DNA from: Margaritifera margaritifera
Lineage: Eukaryota > Mollusca > Bivalvia > Unionida > Margaritiferidae
Reading direction: 5' to 3'
Length of the DNA stretch: 64,000 bases
Assembly: GCA_029931535.1 (NCBI GenBank)
Contig: JAQPZY010001688.1
Location: 1,208,501-1,272,500 of the forward strand
The notes below the pieces were generated by a model. The model did not search any database and was not told the origin of the DNA. It was given only the letters and a program-made list of their open reading frames with translations. The translations under genes were made by a program, and so were the position numbers. Shown here piece by piece: positions 10,186-19,821 of this stretch (within the stretch, counting starts at the first letter, position 1; each line of letters begins with the position of its first letter).

Positions 10186-10735
10186 AACGTATTCCGTGGA
10201 AGGAAGTCAACGATCGTGTTCAGACCTTAGAGGATTATAAAGACTTGATACAAGAACTGTTTCCATTGAATTTTGGACGCTATGCAGTGTGTGTCTTAGT
10301 GACTACCTTTCTTGGATTTCGTTTTCCAGGACATTCGTTGTGGAGTATTTTTGAGGATCAGTGTTTGTCTTGGATTATTTTGGAGGACCCGTGGTTGTTT
10401 TGGAATATTTTGATGAACCATCAACAAAAAAAAAACATGACCATTCATGCTTTATCGGTACACGAAAGACAAATTGTACTCAAAGTGTTGAGAGTTGTGA
10501 TGAAGACAAGTGGGGTACCTCCATGTGAAGAAGACATTAGTTAAACTTTATCTACCTTTGACACGTTTCAAGAAGTGTGTATTGCTAGTGAGTTACACCA
10601 ACAACTTTACGCTTAGAAAGATGTACGTGACTGGAGAAAAATTGGTTTCGATGTTTGGCTACAAGAAGTGGCCCAATTTGCCAAAGATCTGGTACGTCAC
10701 TAAGTGTCCAAAAGTGAAATGGGAACCGAAGTCAA
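10158..10735 (+). pseudogene. Conserved small protein, truncated by stop
   Basis: The frame 10158-10544 encodes 128 residues beginning near SLVKRIPWKE, with LFPLNFGRYAVCVLV, the tryptophan-rich FPGHSLWSIF...WLFW, and ending CEEDIS. In element B the corresponding region continues past this point (HTLSVHKTFQEVCTASE). In A a TAA at 10542-10544 ends it and the downstream homologous DNA to about 10735 is open only in other frames. I do not recognise the family. A second frame across 10510-10827 is present in both elements but looks like a shadow of this gene. Confidence 0.6.
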
Positions 10736-10741
10736 AACAAA

Positions 10742-11044
10742 ATGACCTTAGAAACCATCCTGGAAGAAGAACCAGACACAGCAGAGAAAGACCACACCGT
10801 TGTCGTCGTCCAAATACAACCCCCTGAGGAACACACCCCCTCCTTACCGTCAGAGACATTTCATTTTTCCAAAACAAAGACGAGTAGACTACCACCAGTG
10901 CCTGGGCCTTCCATTCCTAGGACAGTGTTTTGTTCTTGTTGTACATTGACTTGTTTGTACAGAACTTTAATTCTTTTAGTTGTAGCCTTAATCTTGTACC
11001 TCACCATTTTTGCCGTTTGCATTTTTGTCCTTCATGACTTGTAA
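10742..11044 (+). CDS. Small single-span membrane protein
   Basis: A 100-residue protein: acidic N-terminus (ETILEEEPD), a Pro/Thr-rich middle, a Cys-rich patch (CSCCTLTC) and a strongly hydrophobic segment of about 25 residues (LILLVVALILYLTIFAVCIF) near the C-terminus. It is probably a type II or tail-anchored membrane protein. Element B has the same C-terminal half (CCTLTCLY then a hydrophobic span and NDL), though its start is unclear. An AATAAA lies 40 bp after the stop, followed by the TATA of the ATPase gene. Confidence 0.65.
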   Translation: MTLETILEEEPDTAEKDHTVVVVQIQPPEEHTPSLPSETFHFSKTKTSRLPPVPGPSIPRTVFCSCCTLTCLYRTLILLVVALILYLTIFAVCIFVLHDL

Positions 11045-11100
11045 AAAAATATTTTTGTTGTTTGTTTGTTTTTGAAAAAAAAAATAAACGTGTATGAAAC

Positions 11101-11110
11101 GTATAAAATG
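11101..11110 (+). promoter_or_regulatory. TATA box of the packaging ATPase gene
   Basis: GTATAAAATG lies 49-55 bp upstream of the ATG at 11156; element B has the same string before its ATPase (about 53775). A start site ~30 bp downstream would exclude the in-frame ATG inside the TATA, so 11156 is chosen as the start. Confidence 0.5.
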
Positions 11111-11155
11111 TCTTGGGTCTTTTGTCTTCTTCTCAAAAATCTTCCTACCTCAGTC

Positions 11156-11893
11156 ATGGCTACATCTTCTTCTTCCTCTGCCTCTTCTACTTCCTCTGTG
11201 GTCAAAGTGATTGACGAAAAGTTAGATCGTCAAAGTTGGGACACTTTGTATCTGCGCCATCCTTTTAACATGTTGATTGCTGGACCCAGTGGTTCAGGCA
11301 AAACCGAATTTGTCAAACGTTTGATCGAACACAAATCTCATCTGTTCGATCGTCCACCTCAACGCATCGTGTGGTGTTACAAAGAGTGGCAATCGTCTTA
11401 CACGTTATTGAAAGAAAGTCAAGGAGAAGCCATTTCGTTTGTAGAAGGCATCCCTCGCGAAGACGATGGGATCGTGTCTGACGTGAGTCAAACACATCTA
11501 GTCATCTTTGACGACATGTTACGAGAAGACGAAGAAGAAATTAAACTTTGGTTTACACGAAAAGGACACCATCGAAATGCCAGCAGCATTTACATTACTC
11601 AAAATTTATTTCAACAAAGTAAAGCCCATCGTACCATCAGTCTCAACGCTCATTACGTGGTGTTGTTTAAAAGCCCCAGAGACAAATCTCAAGTGCAAGT
11701 GTTAGCCAAACAGTTAGGCACTCCTTGGTTGAATTATGCGTACGACGATGCCACTCAAACACCTCATGCGTATTTACTCATTGACTTAAAACCAACCACT
11801 CCCGACTATTTGAGATTTCGTGCCCAATTGTTTCACCATTGGTGCCAAGAAGGAGGTCCTGTCAGTTACACGTCCCCTTCAGTCACACTCTGA
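11156..11893 (+). CDS. FtsK/HerA-type DNA packaging ATPase
   Basis: A 245-residue ATPase that would pump the genome into capsids. After a Ser-rich leader it has Walker A GPSGSGKT (residues 43-50), Walker B LVIFDD (115-120) and the sensor-like YITQNLFQQ near 160, typical of the A32/FtsK-HerA ATPases of Polintons, adintoviruses and related viruses. The frame is open upstream to 11066, but the TATA box at 11101 favours 11156. It is intact in this copy, with full family length. The next gene follows after a TATA box (11903-11910). Confidence 0.92.
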   Translation: MATSSSSSASSTSSVVKVIDEKLDRQSWDTLYLRHPFNMLIAGPSGSGKTEFVKRLIEHKSHLFDRPPQRIVWCYKEWQSSYTLLKESQGEAISFVEGIPREDDGIVSDVSQTHLVIFDDMLREDEEEIKLWFTRKGHHRNASSIYITQNLFQQSKAHRTISLNAHYVVLFKSPRDKSQVQVLAKQLGTPWLNYAYDDATQTPHAYLLIDLKPTTPDYLRFRAQLFHHWCQEGGPVSYTSPSVTL

Positions 11894-11902
11894 AGAAAAA
11901 AA

Positions 11903-11910
11903 CTATAAAA
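11903..11910 (+). promoter_or_regulatory. TATA box CTATAAAA before the Lys-rich core-like gene
   Basis: It sits 38-45 bp before the ATG at 11948. The same CTATAAAAAC plus the following CTACTACGTCATTTCTGTCTC region is kept in element B (54591-54639), while the coding sequence just before it has changed. Confidence 0.5.
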
Positions 11911-11947
11911 ACATCTACTACGTCATTTCTGTCTCACAGTCTTCGAG

Positions 11948-12851
11948 ATGACTTCATTTCAAGCTCATCCTCCTGCTAAATTGATTCGTGCCTTGTATGG
12001 TATCAGTCGTGAAAAAAATGCACAAGTCAGTGCTCATTTGTTAGAAGCTAGTGTTAAAGAAGTGTTACGATGGTTTACTTTGACGGCACGTCAATTACTA
12101 CAAGGCATCATTCACATCCCTCATCAAACTCAACGTTTTTTTCAAAAACATAAAGGGGAGTTGTCACAACTAGCCGATCCTAGAATCGATCCATTGACTA
12201 AAAAACAAATCATTTTAACCCCTGGAGGGAGCGGTTATGATTCGTTCCCTTTTGAAATGGGATCCTAATGCCCAAGCCAAAAAACCCAAAACACCAAAAA
12301 AGAAGAAAAGCCCTAAAAAGAAAGCCACAAAAAAGAAAAGCCCTAAAAAGAAAGTCCCCAAGAAAAAGAAAAGTTCTGCCAAGAAGAAAAAAACACCCAC
12401 CACTGCAAGGAGCCGCAAGAGAGGTACTGCTGCCAGGACGCAAACGTACACCCGCAAGACACCACCACGACAACCAGCAGTGACAAGGTCTCCTTCTCCT
12501 TTTGCGTCCACATCATCTTTGTCTTCTTCACCACCCTTCACGATGATGCCTGCCAAACCGGACCTAAGACAAGTGTTTCCTAATTTGATGCAAAAATGGA
12601 AACCCATTTCGAAAGTCACCACTTTGGGACCCTCGACATCGGCTGATTTGGCCATGGCAGCAGCCGCGAACAAAGTACCGTCCCCTAAAACCAAAGCCCA
12701 AGAAAGAACCGGCGTGTTACAAAGTTTAGTGGATTTATCCAAAGAAGAATTGAGACGATTTAGTCTCTTGAAAACACCTCAACGTCGAGTGAGGCCTGTC
12801 ATGAAGATGGTACGTCGTGCAGACAATCAGTGGAGACGTGTTCCAGTATAA
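11948..12851 (+). pseudogene. Lys/Ser-rich core-like protein, frameshifted
   Basis: The N-terminal part (11948-12268) has KLIRALYGISREKNAQV, FTLTARQLLQGIIHIP and LADPRID; the C-terminal part (from 12237) starts with tracts of KKKSPKKK and ends LVRRADN-like RMVRRADNQWRRV. In element B the two parts form one 308-residue frame; here 14 bp are missing near 12231, so the frame breaks. The lysine tracts suggest a DNA-condensing virion core protein, analogous to adenovirus core proteins; this is inference from composition. A TATA box (12847-12853) overlaps its end and serves the next gene. Confidence 0.75.
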
Positions 12852-12901
12852 AATAGAAGGGTACCCTGCCAAAGACTTCGGACTTACTCCTAACCTCTAA
12901 G

Positions 12902-13325
12902 ATGGATCCCAAACGTGCACACCACCACCACCACCAAAAAAAAGAGGAAAAGCTAAAAAAGGACGACTTGCACCGCGTCTGGCGAAACATTGGGACGTCT
13001 TGTCTGTCCTGACCAAATCCAATCCTCCCATGCGAAAACAACTCATTCAAACAGCCCCAAAGAAATCATCGATACCGTGTGTGAATGTTGTTTGAACGTC
13101 TTGAAAGGAACGGTACCTTTGTCCAAGATACAGAAACAAAAATTAGGCAAACATCGGAACGTTCTTCACCAAATGGTGAAAAAGAAAATACCTCTCCAAC
13201 AAAAGAAAAAAATGTTGGTGCAACGAGGAGGATTTCTACCTATGCTGTTAGGACCGTTGTTAAAAATAGCTGGTCCTTTGTTAGGAACGATTGCTGGACC
13301 CCTTTTAGGAGGTGTCATGCGATAA
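12902..13325 (+). pseudogene. Basic protein with hydrophobic Gly-rich C-terminus, frameshifted
   Basis: The ATG at 12902 starts a His/Lys-rich leader, but the frame breaks twice against element B (in the His/Lys stretch around 12930-12960 and near 13055). The second half is intact: KEIIDTVCECCLNVLKGTVPL, KQKLGKHRNVL, KKKIPLQQKKKMLVQRGGFL, then an amphipathic PMLLGPLLKIAGPLLGTIAGPLL. This fits the small membrane-active virion proteins reported from adintoviruses; the functional statement is inference. Confidence 0.75.
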
Positions 13326-13392
13326 CAAAAAAAGAAGATAAAAAGGACACCCTTCTCTGGAAAGACCACACATTTTTGTACCTTTGGATGAA

Positions 13393-14010
13393 ATGGAAGG
13401 ACGAAAACTGACTTTAGTACCTTACAAACGATGGATGGAATTCCATCGTTGGAACGAACAACGGATACCTCATTTACCACCCAATCCTAATCTCTAGGAG
13501 ATGTCACAGTTACAACAAGAATTACAAACGCTGATGCAACGAAGCGATTTGTTAGAAACAGAAAAATCGCAACGGTACGGTCAACTTTTACAACGTCTGC
13601 AACTCTTTCACCAAAAAGCTGTAGACGAAACAGCTCCACCCACTCTGAGAGATTTGAAAACCCTGATGAAAAGCGAACCTAAAGTTACCACCACCACTAA
13701 AACAGACACCGCCACGGGGATGACCGTAAAAGAAGAAGAAGAAGAAGAAGAAGAAGAAGAGTTACAAACTACACCTCTTAAACAAATACGAAAGTTAGCC
13801 ACACCCGGTTGGATAAAAAAGATGATGTCTACCCCATTGCCATCAAATGAGAAAAAGGAAGAATTGAAGACAGAAGTCAAAACAGAACCGATGACCCCTG
13901 TTCAAACATCCTCCTTTACACCAGTGGCTCGTCGGACACGTAAAGCATTGCAATCCAAAAAGATACCCCACGAAGAAAAGAGCATTGGTACTTGGTTGAC
14001 TTATTCTTGA
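13393..14010 (+). pseudogene. Acidic/coiled-coil virion-associated protein, split by a stop
   Basis: The first part begins MEGRKLTLVPYKRWMEFHRW and ends at TAG 13495-13497, where element B reads through. A new ATG at 13501 opens a 169-residue frame: helical MSQLQQELQTL...SQRYGQLLQRLQLFHQKA, a Glu tract near residue 80, and TPVARRTRKALQSKKIP near the end. The second frame may still be translated. It overlaps no other gene and ends 11 bp before the integrase ATG. Function unknown; position between core-like proteins and integrase is the same in both copies. Confidence 0.65.
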
Positions 14011-14021
14011 GGAATCAAACC

Positions 14022-15143
14022 ATGGAGAAACTTTTAGCTACCATTTATTACAATCCTGGCCATGCTGCTGGTTACGGAGGAGTTCAAAAATTATATCGAG
14101 CTGCCAAAAGTAAATTGAAAAGTGTACGTTTGCCCGAAGTACGACGATGGTTACAAGAACAATCGACGTACACGTTACACAAACCCATTCGACGAAAATT
14201 TTCTAGAAGTCCAACCCAAGTGGAAGGCATCGATCATCAATGGCAAGCCGATTTAGCCGACGTCTCTCATTTGGCAGCCTACAATCGTGGTCACAAATAT
14301 TTGTTTTGTGTCATCGACGTGTTTTCCAAATTTGCTTGGGTCGTGCCTTTGACTTCTAAAAGCAGTACCGAATTGGTACGTGCCTTAAAATTGGTCTTGA
14401 AACAAAGTGGTCGTCACCCTTTACGATGGCAAACTGACAAAGGCACCGCATTTCTAAACCAAGCTTTTCAAAAAGAATTGAAACAAAGACAGATTCATGT
14501 TTTTACTACCGAAAATCCTGAAACCAAAGCCAGTATCGTGGAACGTTTTCAAAGAACTTTGAAAGAACGCATGTGGAAATATTTTACACCTCAACACACT
14601 CTCAAGTACATCGACGTGTTACCTCGTTTGGTCAAAGCGTACAATCAATCGTACCATCGAAGCATCGGATTTGCCCCCGAAGAGGTCAGCCCTGAAAACG
14701 AAGTGACCGTGTTTGATCGATTGTTTGGTACACCCCAGAGCAGACCACCTCAGAAGAAAACCTTGCTGGAGTTGAAGACGGGAGATTGGTTTCGCATCGG
14801 AAAAACCAAACGTACTTTTGACAAAGGTTATTTGCCCAACTGGACCACCGAATTGTTTCGTGTCACTACACCCGTGCGGGAACGCGATCCTCCCGTCTAT
14901 AAATTGGAAGACATGCACGGTGAAGTGCTCAAAGGAACATTTTACTTGCCTGAGTTACAACGAGTGACTAAAAAAGAAGACGCCTTGTACGACATCGAAA
15001 GCATTCTCGAACAAAGAACACGCAAAGTAGGCATACGTCGAGTAGAAGAAGTCAAAGTACGTTGGAAAGGATATCCTCCTAGTTTTGATTCTTTGGTTGC
15101 TGCTTCCCAAGTCGTCGACTATAAAAAGAAGAAGAAGAAGTAA
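14022..15143 (+). CDS. Retroviral-type integrase with C-terminal chromodomain
   Basis: A 373-residue DDE integrase that would insert the element and make the 6 bp duplication. The catalytic residues are D77 (QADLADVSH), D139 (QTDKGTAF) and E174 (SIVERFQRTLK), D and E 35 apart as in retroviral integrases. An SH3-like segment follows (DWFRIGKTKRTFDKGY), then a chromodomain (YDIESILEQRTRKV...VRWKGYPPSFDS), which may steer integration to marked chromatin. The start is the ATG at 14022; the preceding in-frame sequence belongs to the end of the upstream gene. Odd changes: TDKGTEF has become TDKGTAF, and the Trp after FDS in the chromodomain is Leu. The frame is complete. Confidence 0.94.
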   Translation: MEKLLATIYYNPGHAAGYGGVQKLYRAAKSKLKSVRLPEVRRWLQEQSTYTLHKPIRRKFSRSPTQVEGIDHQWQADLADVSHLAAYNRGHKYLFCVIDVFSKFAWVVPLTSKSSTELVRALKLVLKQSGRHPLRWQTDKGTAFLNQAFQKELKQRQIHVFTTENPETKASIVERFQRTLKERMWKYFTPQHTLKYIDVLPRLVKAYNQSYHRSIGFAPEEVSPENEVTVFDRLFGTPQSRPPQKKTLLELKTGDWFRIGKTKRTFDKGYLPNWTTELFRVTTPVRERDPPVYKLEDMHGEVLKGTFYLPELQRVTKKEDALYDIESILEQRTRKVGIRRVEEVKVRWKGYPPSFDSLVAASQVVDYKKKKKK

Positions 15144-15149
15144 CCTAAC

Positions 15150-15571
15150 ATGCCATTCAACACAACCACGACCTCAACTCCTTCGCAGAGTTCCTCTCTT
15201 CAAGAATTACAAAAACAACCGCTCTGGGTGGCGGTGCGGATAACTTGTGCCTAAAAATCAAATCGTCTTTTTCTGCCAAATTTTTGTAGTGTATTGTGTC
15301 ATCGGAGCAGCTATTGCCAATTTGAGTGTACAACAAGGAGACAAACACTTGTGGACCATTTTACTTAGCAGTTGCATCGGTTATCTTTTACTCAGTCCCT
15401 CTTTGAAATTTACGACGACGACGGACAACAGTCACCACAACGGTAGTAAGACCAACGCCAGTCCAACACCTTCTTCCAGTCACATAATACCACTCCTCTT
15501 TTGGAACCCTTTGAACATCCTTTGAACTCGAGTGACTCCTCGGACGCCAAAACCACTTTGGACCTACTATG
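15150..15571 (+). pseudogene. Two-span membrane protein, frameshifted
   Basis: The ATG at 15150 starts MPFNT with a Ser/Thr-rich leader, then the frame fails near 15225-15245. From 15247 another frame shows the conserved core PKNQIVFFCQIFVVYCVIG and LWTILLSSCIGYLLLSPS, two hydrophobic segments separated by a short polar loop. The same core is intact in element B (57880-58326) and is a recurrent small Polinton protein located between integrase and penton. It is probably a membrane or inner-virion protein. The tail frame also differs after about 15500. Confidence 0.7.
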
Positions 15572-16541
15572 AATGACCAATTTTATTTAACTTTACCCAG
15601 TGACAGTTCCATGGATGTGTTTCCCAACAACACCTTATGTTGTTTCACGACCAAATTACCTCAGTCCATCCAACTGGATCACGACGCTCATTGGAAAGTG
15701 GCTTTGGTAGAAATCATTCATCCTACGCAAATCATGAACATCAACGAAGGTCAAAACACTTTCGTCGTGGAAATCTTGAACCCAAAAATGGAAGATGAGT
15801 TGGAAAAAAATGATCCTAAAATGTCGGAATCAAAGAAAAGGGTAGTAGATCCTAAATCTCCTGTCTTGTCGCAGTATACCTTGAGAATTCCTACGGGGTA
15901 GTATTTTAGTGCTGAACATTTGGTGGAGACGATTGCGAACAAGTTTTCACTCCAATTTGGCAATGCCTTAAACACTGCCCAAAAATTTGTACGAATCGCT
16001 TACCATGATGTGTCACGCCGTTTCATCTTGCAATTTTTCAAAAGAGAAGGGGCAACTCATTGGCGAGAAAGACAAAGAATTACCCGTGGAGGAGAAAACA
16101 CCCTTAACCATCACTTTTTCTCCTGGATTGTATGCTATTTTGGGTGGAAATAAAAAGTATGCTACTAAAAATGTCGCAAGTAACGTAGAATTCGGAGATG
16201 CTTTTAAATACCCTATCGAATTGAACGTTGGACTAAATTTAATGTTTGTGTACTCCGATGTGGTGGAGTACAACGTGGTGGGACACACAGCTGCGCCCTT
16301 ACTGAGAGTCATTCCTTTCAAACTGGATTCTGGCGCTGGTGCTAAAGAAGAAGGTGGTGGAAACACATATCACGTTCACCGTGAATTTGTACACCCTCAT
16401 TATCTTCCAGTCAGTAAATCGTATTTTGACAGTGTCAACATTAGTATAAAAGGAGATTTGGGACAAAGTGTGCCATTCATTGACCAAGGAAAAGTCACGG
16501 CGAAACTACATTTTCGAAAAAAGTTCTCCAACGCATTGTAA
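15569..16541 (+). pseudogene. Penton (minor capsid) protein, disrupted
   Basis: It begins MNDQFYLTLPSDSSMDVFPN with FTTKLPQSI and WKVALVEIIHP, the usual start of Polinton penton proteins, single-jelly-roll subunits that occupy the capsid vertices. A TAG at 15899-15901 stops the frame (element B reads TAT), and the rest continues in shifted frames (15920 onward, then 15987-16541) through LNVGLNLMFVYSDVVEYNVVG and the end IDQGKVTAKLHFRKK. Not functional as it stands. Confidence 0.88.
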
Positions 16542-16551
16542 CATCCAAAAA

Positions 16552-16998
16552 ATGTATCAAGTGTACCGAGGAGTGGCTCGACAACGAGGACATGGCTTAG
16601 GAGATATGTTAAGATCGGCTTTTCGGACGGTAGCCATTATTTTGAAACCGATGGTGACTCGAGGATTCCATGCCTTAATAGATGCCGCTTTCACGCAAAG
16701 AAAAGAATTTTTGCAAAACGTCCTCATTGACAAGCAAAATCCTAAAGAAGCCTTTATGAGAGCAGGCAAAAATGTGTTGATGAACACTGGCAAAGATCTT
16801 TTAGGTCTCCGTGAGAGTCCTATAAATTCGCTTCACGCTTCAGGCCCTGGCATTACTTCTTCCTCCACTTCACAGCAAGGACAAGGTAGAAAGAGACGAC
16901 GTCGAAATCCCTTCAGAGTTCATAAAACACACTGTGGTGTTCTAAAAAAGAATAAGAAAAGAAGAACCGTCAGAGAATTAGACGTGTTTGATTACTAA
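16552..16998 (+). CDS. Minor capsid/core-like protein
   Basis: A 148-residue basic protein: MYQVYRGVARQRGHGLGDML, a hydrophobic helical stretch (FRTVAIILKPMVTRGFHAL), KNVLMNTGKDLLGL, and a very basic end (GRKRRRRNPF). Proteins of this shape, Gly-rich start then helix then repeated KEA...GKN segment, sit between penton and major capsid in Polintons and are compared with adenovirus minor/core proteins; the assignment is by position and pattern. The frame is intact. It follows the penton by about 10 bp. Confidence 0.75.
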   Translation: MYQVYRGVARQRGHGLGDMLRSAFRTVAIILKPMVTRGFHALIDAAFTQRKEFLQNVLIDKQNPKEAFMRAGKNVLMNTGKDLLGLRESPINSLHASGPGITSSSTSQQGQGRKRRRRNPFRVHKTHCGVLKKNKKRRTVRELDVFDY

Positions 16999-17009
16999 AA
17001 CCTTTGAAA

Positions 17010-18364
17010 ATGATGCACCGAGATTCTTGCTAATGTACCAAGTCAGAACTGGATATGTTTACCATGCCTCCCACCATGATGACGATGCAAGAATCCCAAT
17101 GGGTGGAGTTTCATCCTGTATCGTCTTTGACGGAATCAGCTCCTATCGAATTTGAAATCAAAGGACAAACCGAAGATTACATCGATCTGAATAACAGCTA
17201 CTTGTACCTGAAACTCCAAGTACAAAAAAATGACAACACCCTTCCTGGGGACGGTGACCGAGTGGCACCCGTCAATAATTTCATGCATTCCTTGTTCAGC
17301 GGAATAGATTTGTACTTGAATAACAAACTGGTCAGCAGAAGCTTGGATACTTACCCTTACCGTGCTTATTTGGAAAATCTCTTGACGTACGGAAAAGAAG
17401 CCAAGAACACTCATCTGGATGCTTCGGTGGTCTGGAAACCTGACACCTCGGAAAAGTTCAACCAAACAGACCTGTCAGTAGCGGCGAAGTCTACTGAGGA
17501 TGGTAATAATGGTACTAAAGATATAATTCCAGCAGTCCAACACAATGTGGGATTTAACGACCGTCGAAAGAAAATCAGACGCAGTTTAGAACTGATGGAT
17601 CGTTTGCATTTGGACATGTGGTTGCAAGACAAGTATTTGTTAAACGGAGTGGATGTACGTCTGAGACTGAATCGCAGTAGTGCCGACTTCCATTTGATGG
17701 CCGAAAACAACGAGTGGAAAACCCAAATCCAAGAAGCCAAACTTTACGTGCGACGTGTAGAAGTCTTACCTAAAGTAGGCAACGACATTAGTCAAACGTT
17801 GAGCAGAACCACTGCCAAGTATCCTGTGCGACGCGTGGAAGTGAAAACCTTTACCATTGCCGCTGGACTCCGATCCAAAGTCGAAGATCACGTCTTCCAA
17901 GGACAGCTCCCTAAACGTTTGCTGATTGGTATCGTCAGTAATGCAGCCCTCAACGGAGTCCACAATCAGAATCCGTTCGAGTTTAAACACTACAACGTCT
18001 CCAAGATTGAAGTCAGTCGAGATGGCAAGACATTGTGTACCAGACCTTTTGAACCTAAGTTTACCGTGAAAAATTACTTGCGATCTTACTTGAGCCTGTT
18101 TGAAGCCACATGACAGTTAGGTACCAACACAAGCCACGGTATTTCGTACGCGGATTATGCAGGAGGGTATGCCTTGTGGGCTTTGATTTCACTCCGGACC
18201 AAGGCAGCGACGAAGAACATTTCCACCCTATAAAATCAGGCCCACTTCGTGTGGAACTTCAGTTTGCAAATCCTCTACCCGACACGGTGAACGTCATCTT
18301 GTATGGAGAATTTGATAATACTCTAGACATCAACAGTTTGAGAGAAGTAATTCTAGACTATTAG
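17010..18364 (+). pseudogene. Major capsid protein (double jelly roll, hexon-like), disrupted
   Basis: Homologous to the widespread F54H12.2-like proteins, the Polinton hexon-type capsid protein that forms the shell. Motifs: ESQWVEFHPVSSL, SAPIEFEIKGQTEDYIDL, NNFMHSLFSGIDLYLNN, DTYPYRAYLENLLTYG and, near the end, FDNTLDINSLREVILDY. The conserved N-terminal KSELDMF region shows that translation should start near 17010, but a TAA at 17031-17033 cuts it; an ATG at 17055 could restart. A TGA at 18111-18113 (GGA in element B) and a one-base loss near 18180 break the C-terminal ~85 residues. Element B carries an intact gene. Confidence 0.92.
18229..18236 (+). promoter_or_regulatory. TATA-like CTATAAAA inside the capsid gene
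   Basis: CCCTATAAAATCAGGCCC lies about 145 bp before the gene at 18380 and is kept unchanged in element B (about 61067). It is also coding (PIKSG), so conservation alone does not prove promoter use. Confidence 0.3.
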
Positions 18365-18379
18365 AAGAAGAAAAAAAAG

Positions 18380-18940
18380 ATGCAACACGAAGAAGAAGAA
18401 CCTATGGAAATAGACGAGGGATTTTGTGAAGCACAACAGTCACAAACTATCACGGATGATGACGGGTTGATTCATCCAGAACTTCCAAAAGAAGAAGAAA
18501 ACAATCCGTTTCCCAAGTTTGCTGGATGTATTCCATGTATGCCATCAAGATGGTCAGAACACGAACAACATTTAGTCTCTTGTTTTGCTACGGCAATGGG
18601 TTCCAAAATTACAGAACTGTCTATGAAAGATTGTCATGGATGTCAAATCAATCATCCCAGTCAGAAACAACACGACAAATGTTTGATGATGACCGCCGAA
18701 GAAAAAATGGACGAATATATGGAGGACGCCTGGTCTCAGATCTCGGAAGAAAAGGTGTTGAGACAATGGTATAAAGACTTGCAGCATTCTTCTTCACCTC
18801 CACTCACTCCACTGGAGATCCGACGCATCGAAGCTCATTTACAAAAGGCTATAGAGACTGTCCGTGATTCATCGACTTACTTAAGAGACACATTTAAGCA
18901 TAAAGTCAAGTGTGAATTGATGACTTTTCGTTACCTGTGA
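18380..18940 (+). CDS. Conserved Polinton protein with CxGC...HPSQ motif
   Basis: A 186-residue acidic protein. The conserved centre is CHGCQINHPSQKQHDKC, whose Cys and His (C-x2-C-x3-H-x6-H-x2-C) could bind zinc. A helical part follows (EKMDEYMEDAW...VLRQWYKDL) and TPLEIRRIEAHL. Element B has the same protein (61219-61755). I recall similar HPSQ-containing proteins from other Polintons, always uncharacterised and between capsid and protease. It ends 5 bp before the protease ATG. Function unknown; intact. Confidence 0.75.
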   Translation: MQHEEEEPMEIDEGFCEAQQSQTITDDDGLIHPELPKEEENNPFPKFAGCIPCMPSRWSEHEQHLVSCFATAMGSKITELSMKDCHGCQINHPSQKQHDKCLMMTAEEKMDEYMEDAWSQISEEKVLRQWYKDLQHSSSPPLTPLEIRRIEAHLQKAIETVRDSSTYLRDTFKHKVKCELMTFRYL

Positions 18941-18945
18941 AAAAA

Positions 18946-19518
18946 ATGGATACCAGGGAACTTCATTATCTGTTGACTCGCAGTTTCTACATTTCTTCTT
19001 GGAATCCCGTGGTGTGTGCTAAAGATGAACTACCTCATCGCAAACCTAAAGACGTTCATGCCTATGTCATCAATACCGACGACAGTCATCGACCAGGAAC
19101 CCATTGGGTAGCCGTGTACTTTCACAACGATCACAGTGGTGGTGTGGAATATTTTGATTCTTATGGATTACCTCCTTTGGAAGACGACATCATCGAGTTT
19201 ATGAGAAGAAATGCCGTCTCTACTCGATTCAATAATGTTCGATTACAAGGATCGGATTCTATGGTGTGTGGACAATATTGTGTACATTTTCTTCATCAAC
19301 GCAGTCTCGGATATTCCTTAGAACATTTAGTGACTTGTTTTGATAGAGACTATGCTCGAAACGATGCTAAAGTCGAACGATGGTTTTGTGAACGTTATGG
19401 TTATCTCTTGTCTTTAGCTCAGAAACGTAGTGTGCATCAGAATGATGTAGATGTAGAAAAGTGGAAGTTTAGTTTACCTTCCCAACGTTGTCAACCCTGT
19501 AAATACGTTCCTGTTTAA
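18946..19518 (+). CDS. Adenain-like cysteine protease
   Basis: A 190-residue Ulp1/adenain-family protease, expected to mature capsid proteins. The catalytic His is H53 (GTHWVAVYF), the acidic residue D71 (EYFDSYG), the oxyanion Gln Q101 and the nucleophile C108 (SMVCGQYC). Length and order match adenovirus protease. The start is the ATG at 18946, right after the stop of the preceding gene. The C-terminus (PSQRCQPCKYVPV) is conserved in both copies. Intact. Confidence 0.92.
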   Translation: MDTRELHYLLTRSFYISSWNPVVCAKDELPHRKPKDVHAYVINTDDSHRPGTHWVAVYFHNDHSGGVEYFDSYGLPPLEDDIIEFMRRNAVSTRFNNVRLQGSDSMVCGQYCVHFLHQRSLGYSLEHLVTCFDRDYARNDAKVERWFCERYGYLLSLAQKRSVHQNDVDVEKWKFSLPSQRCQPCKYVPV

Positions 19519-19821
19519 TATCTTGTTGATTGTTAGTTTGAAATTTTTATGTTAGAGAAGCTTCTTCTTGTCCATTAAAAAATGTTGATTTTTTGAAAAA
19601 AAAATTGTGTTGTGTGGTTTATTGAATTTGAAAAACAAAATGTATAGGCTCTATCTATCTCTTTCTATCGATCTGAAGTCACCACCTCTATCCATTTTCT
19701 CACTCTCGATCTGAACCCCATGTTTTCCATCGCGTCCGCGCTTCAAGCATATAAAGCGGTGCGTTGGCTAGTGTAGTCAGCAGCGAACATAGAAGAGAGA
19801 ACACGTAGTTAATCCTTAGCG
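19519..19821 (+). promoter_or_regulatory. 3' region of the protease and right-end promoter box (element A)
   Basis: There is no gene here. After an AT-rich stretch, ATGTTTTCCATCGCGTCCGC (19720-19739) is followed by GCTTC and TATAAA at 19750-19755, and then GGCTAGTGTAGTCA. The same box, spacing and downstream string occur in element B (62552-62612) before an unrelated coding sequence, so this is very likely a promoter. Confidence 0.75.

Noticed and set aside
12210..12742. Minus-strand frames rich in Phe/Leu opposite the Lys-rich gene
   Set aside because: They are shadows of the lysine codons on the other strand.
13992..15143. Integrase plus CCHC protein as evidence of a retrovirus or LTR element
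   Set aside because: There is no reverse transcriptase or LTR in the element; polymerase B, capsid, ATPase and protease define a Polinton.
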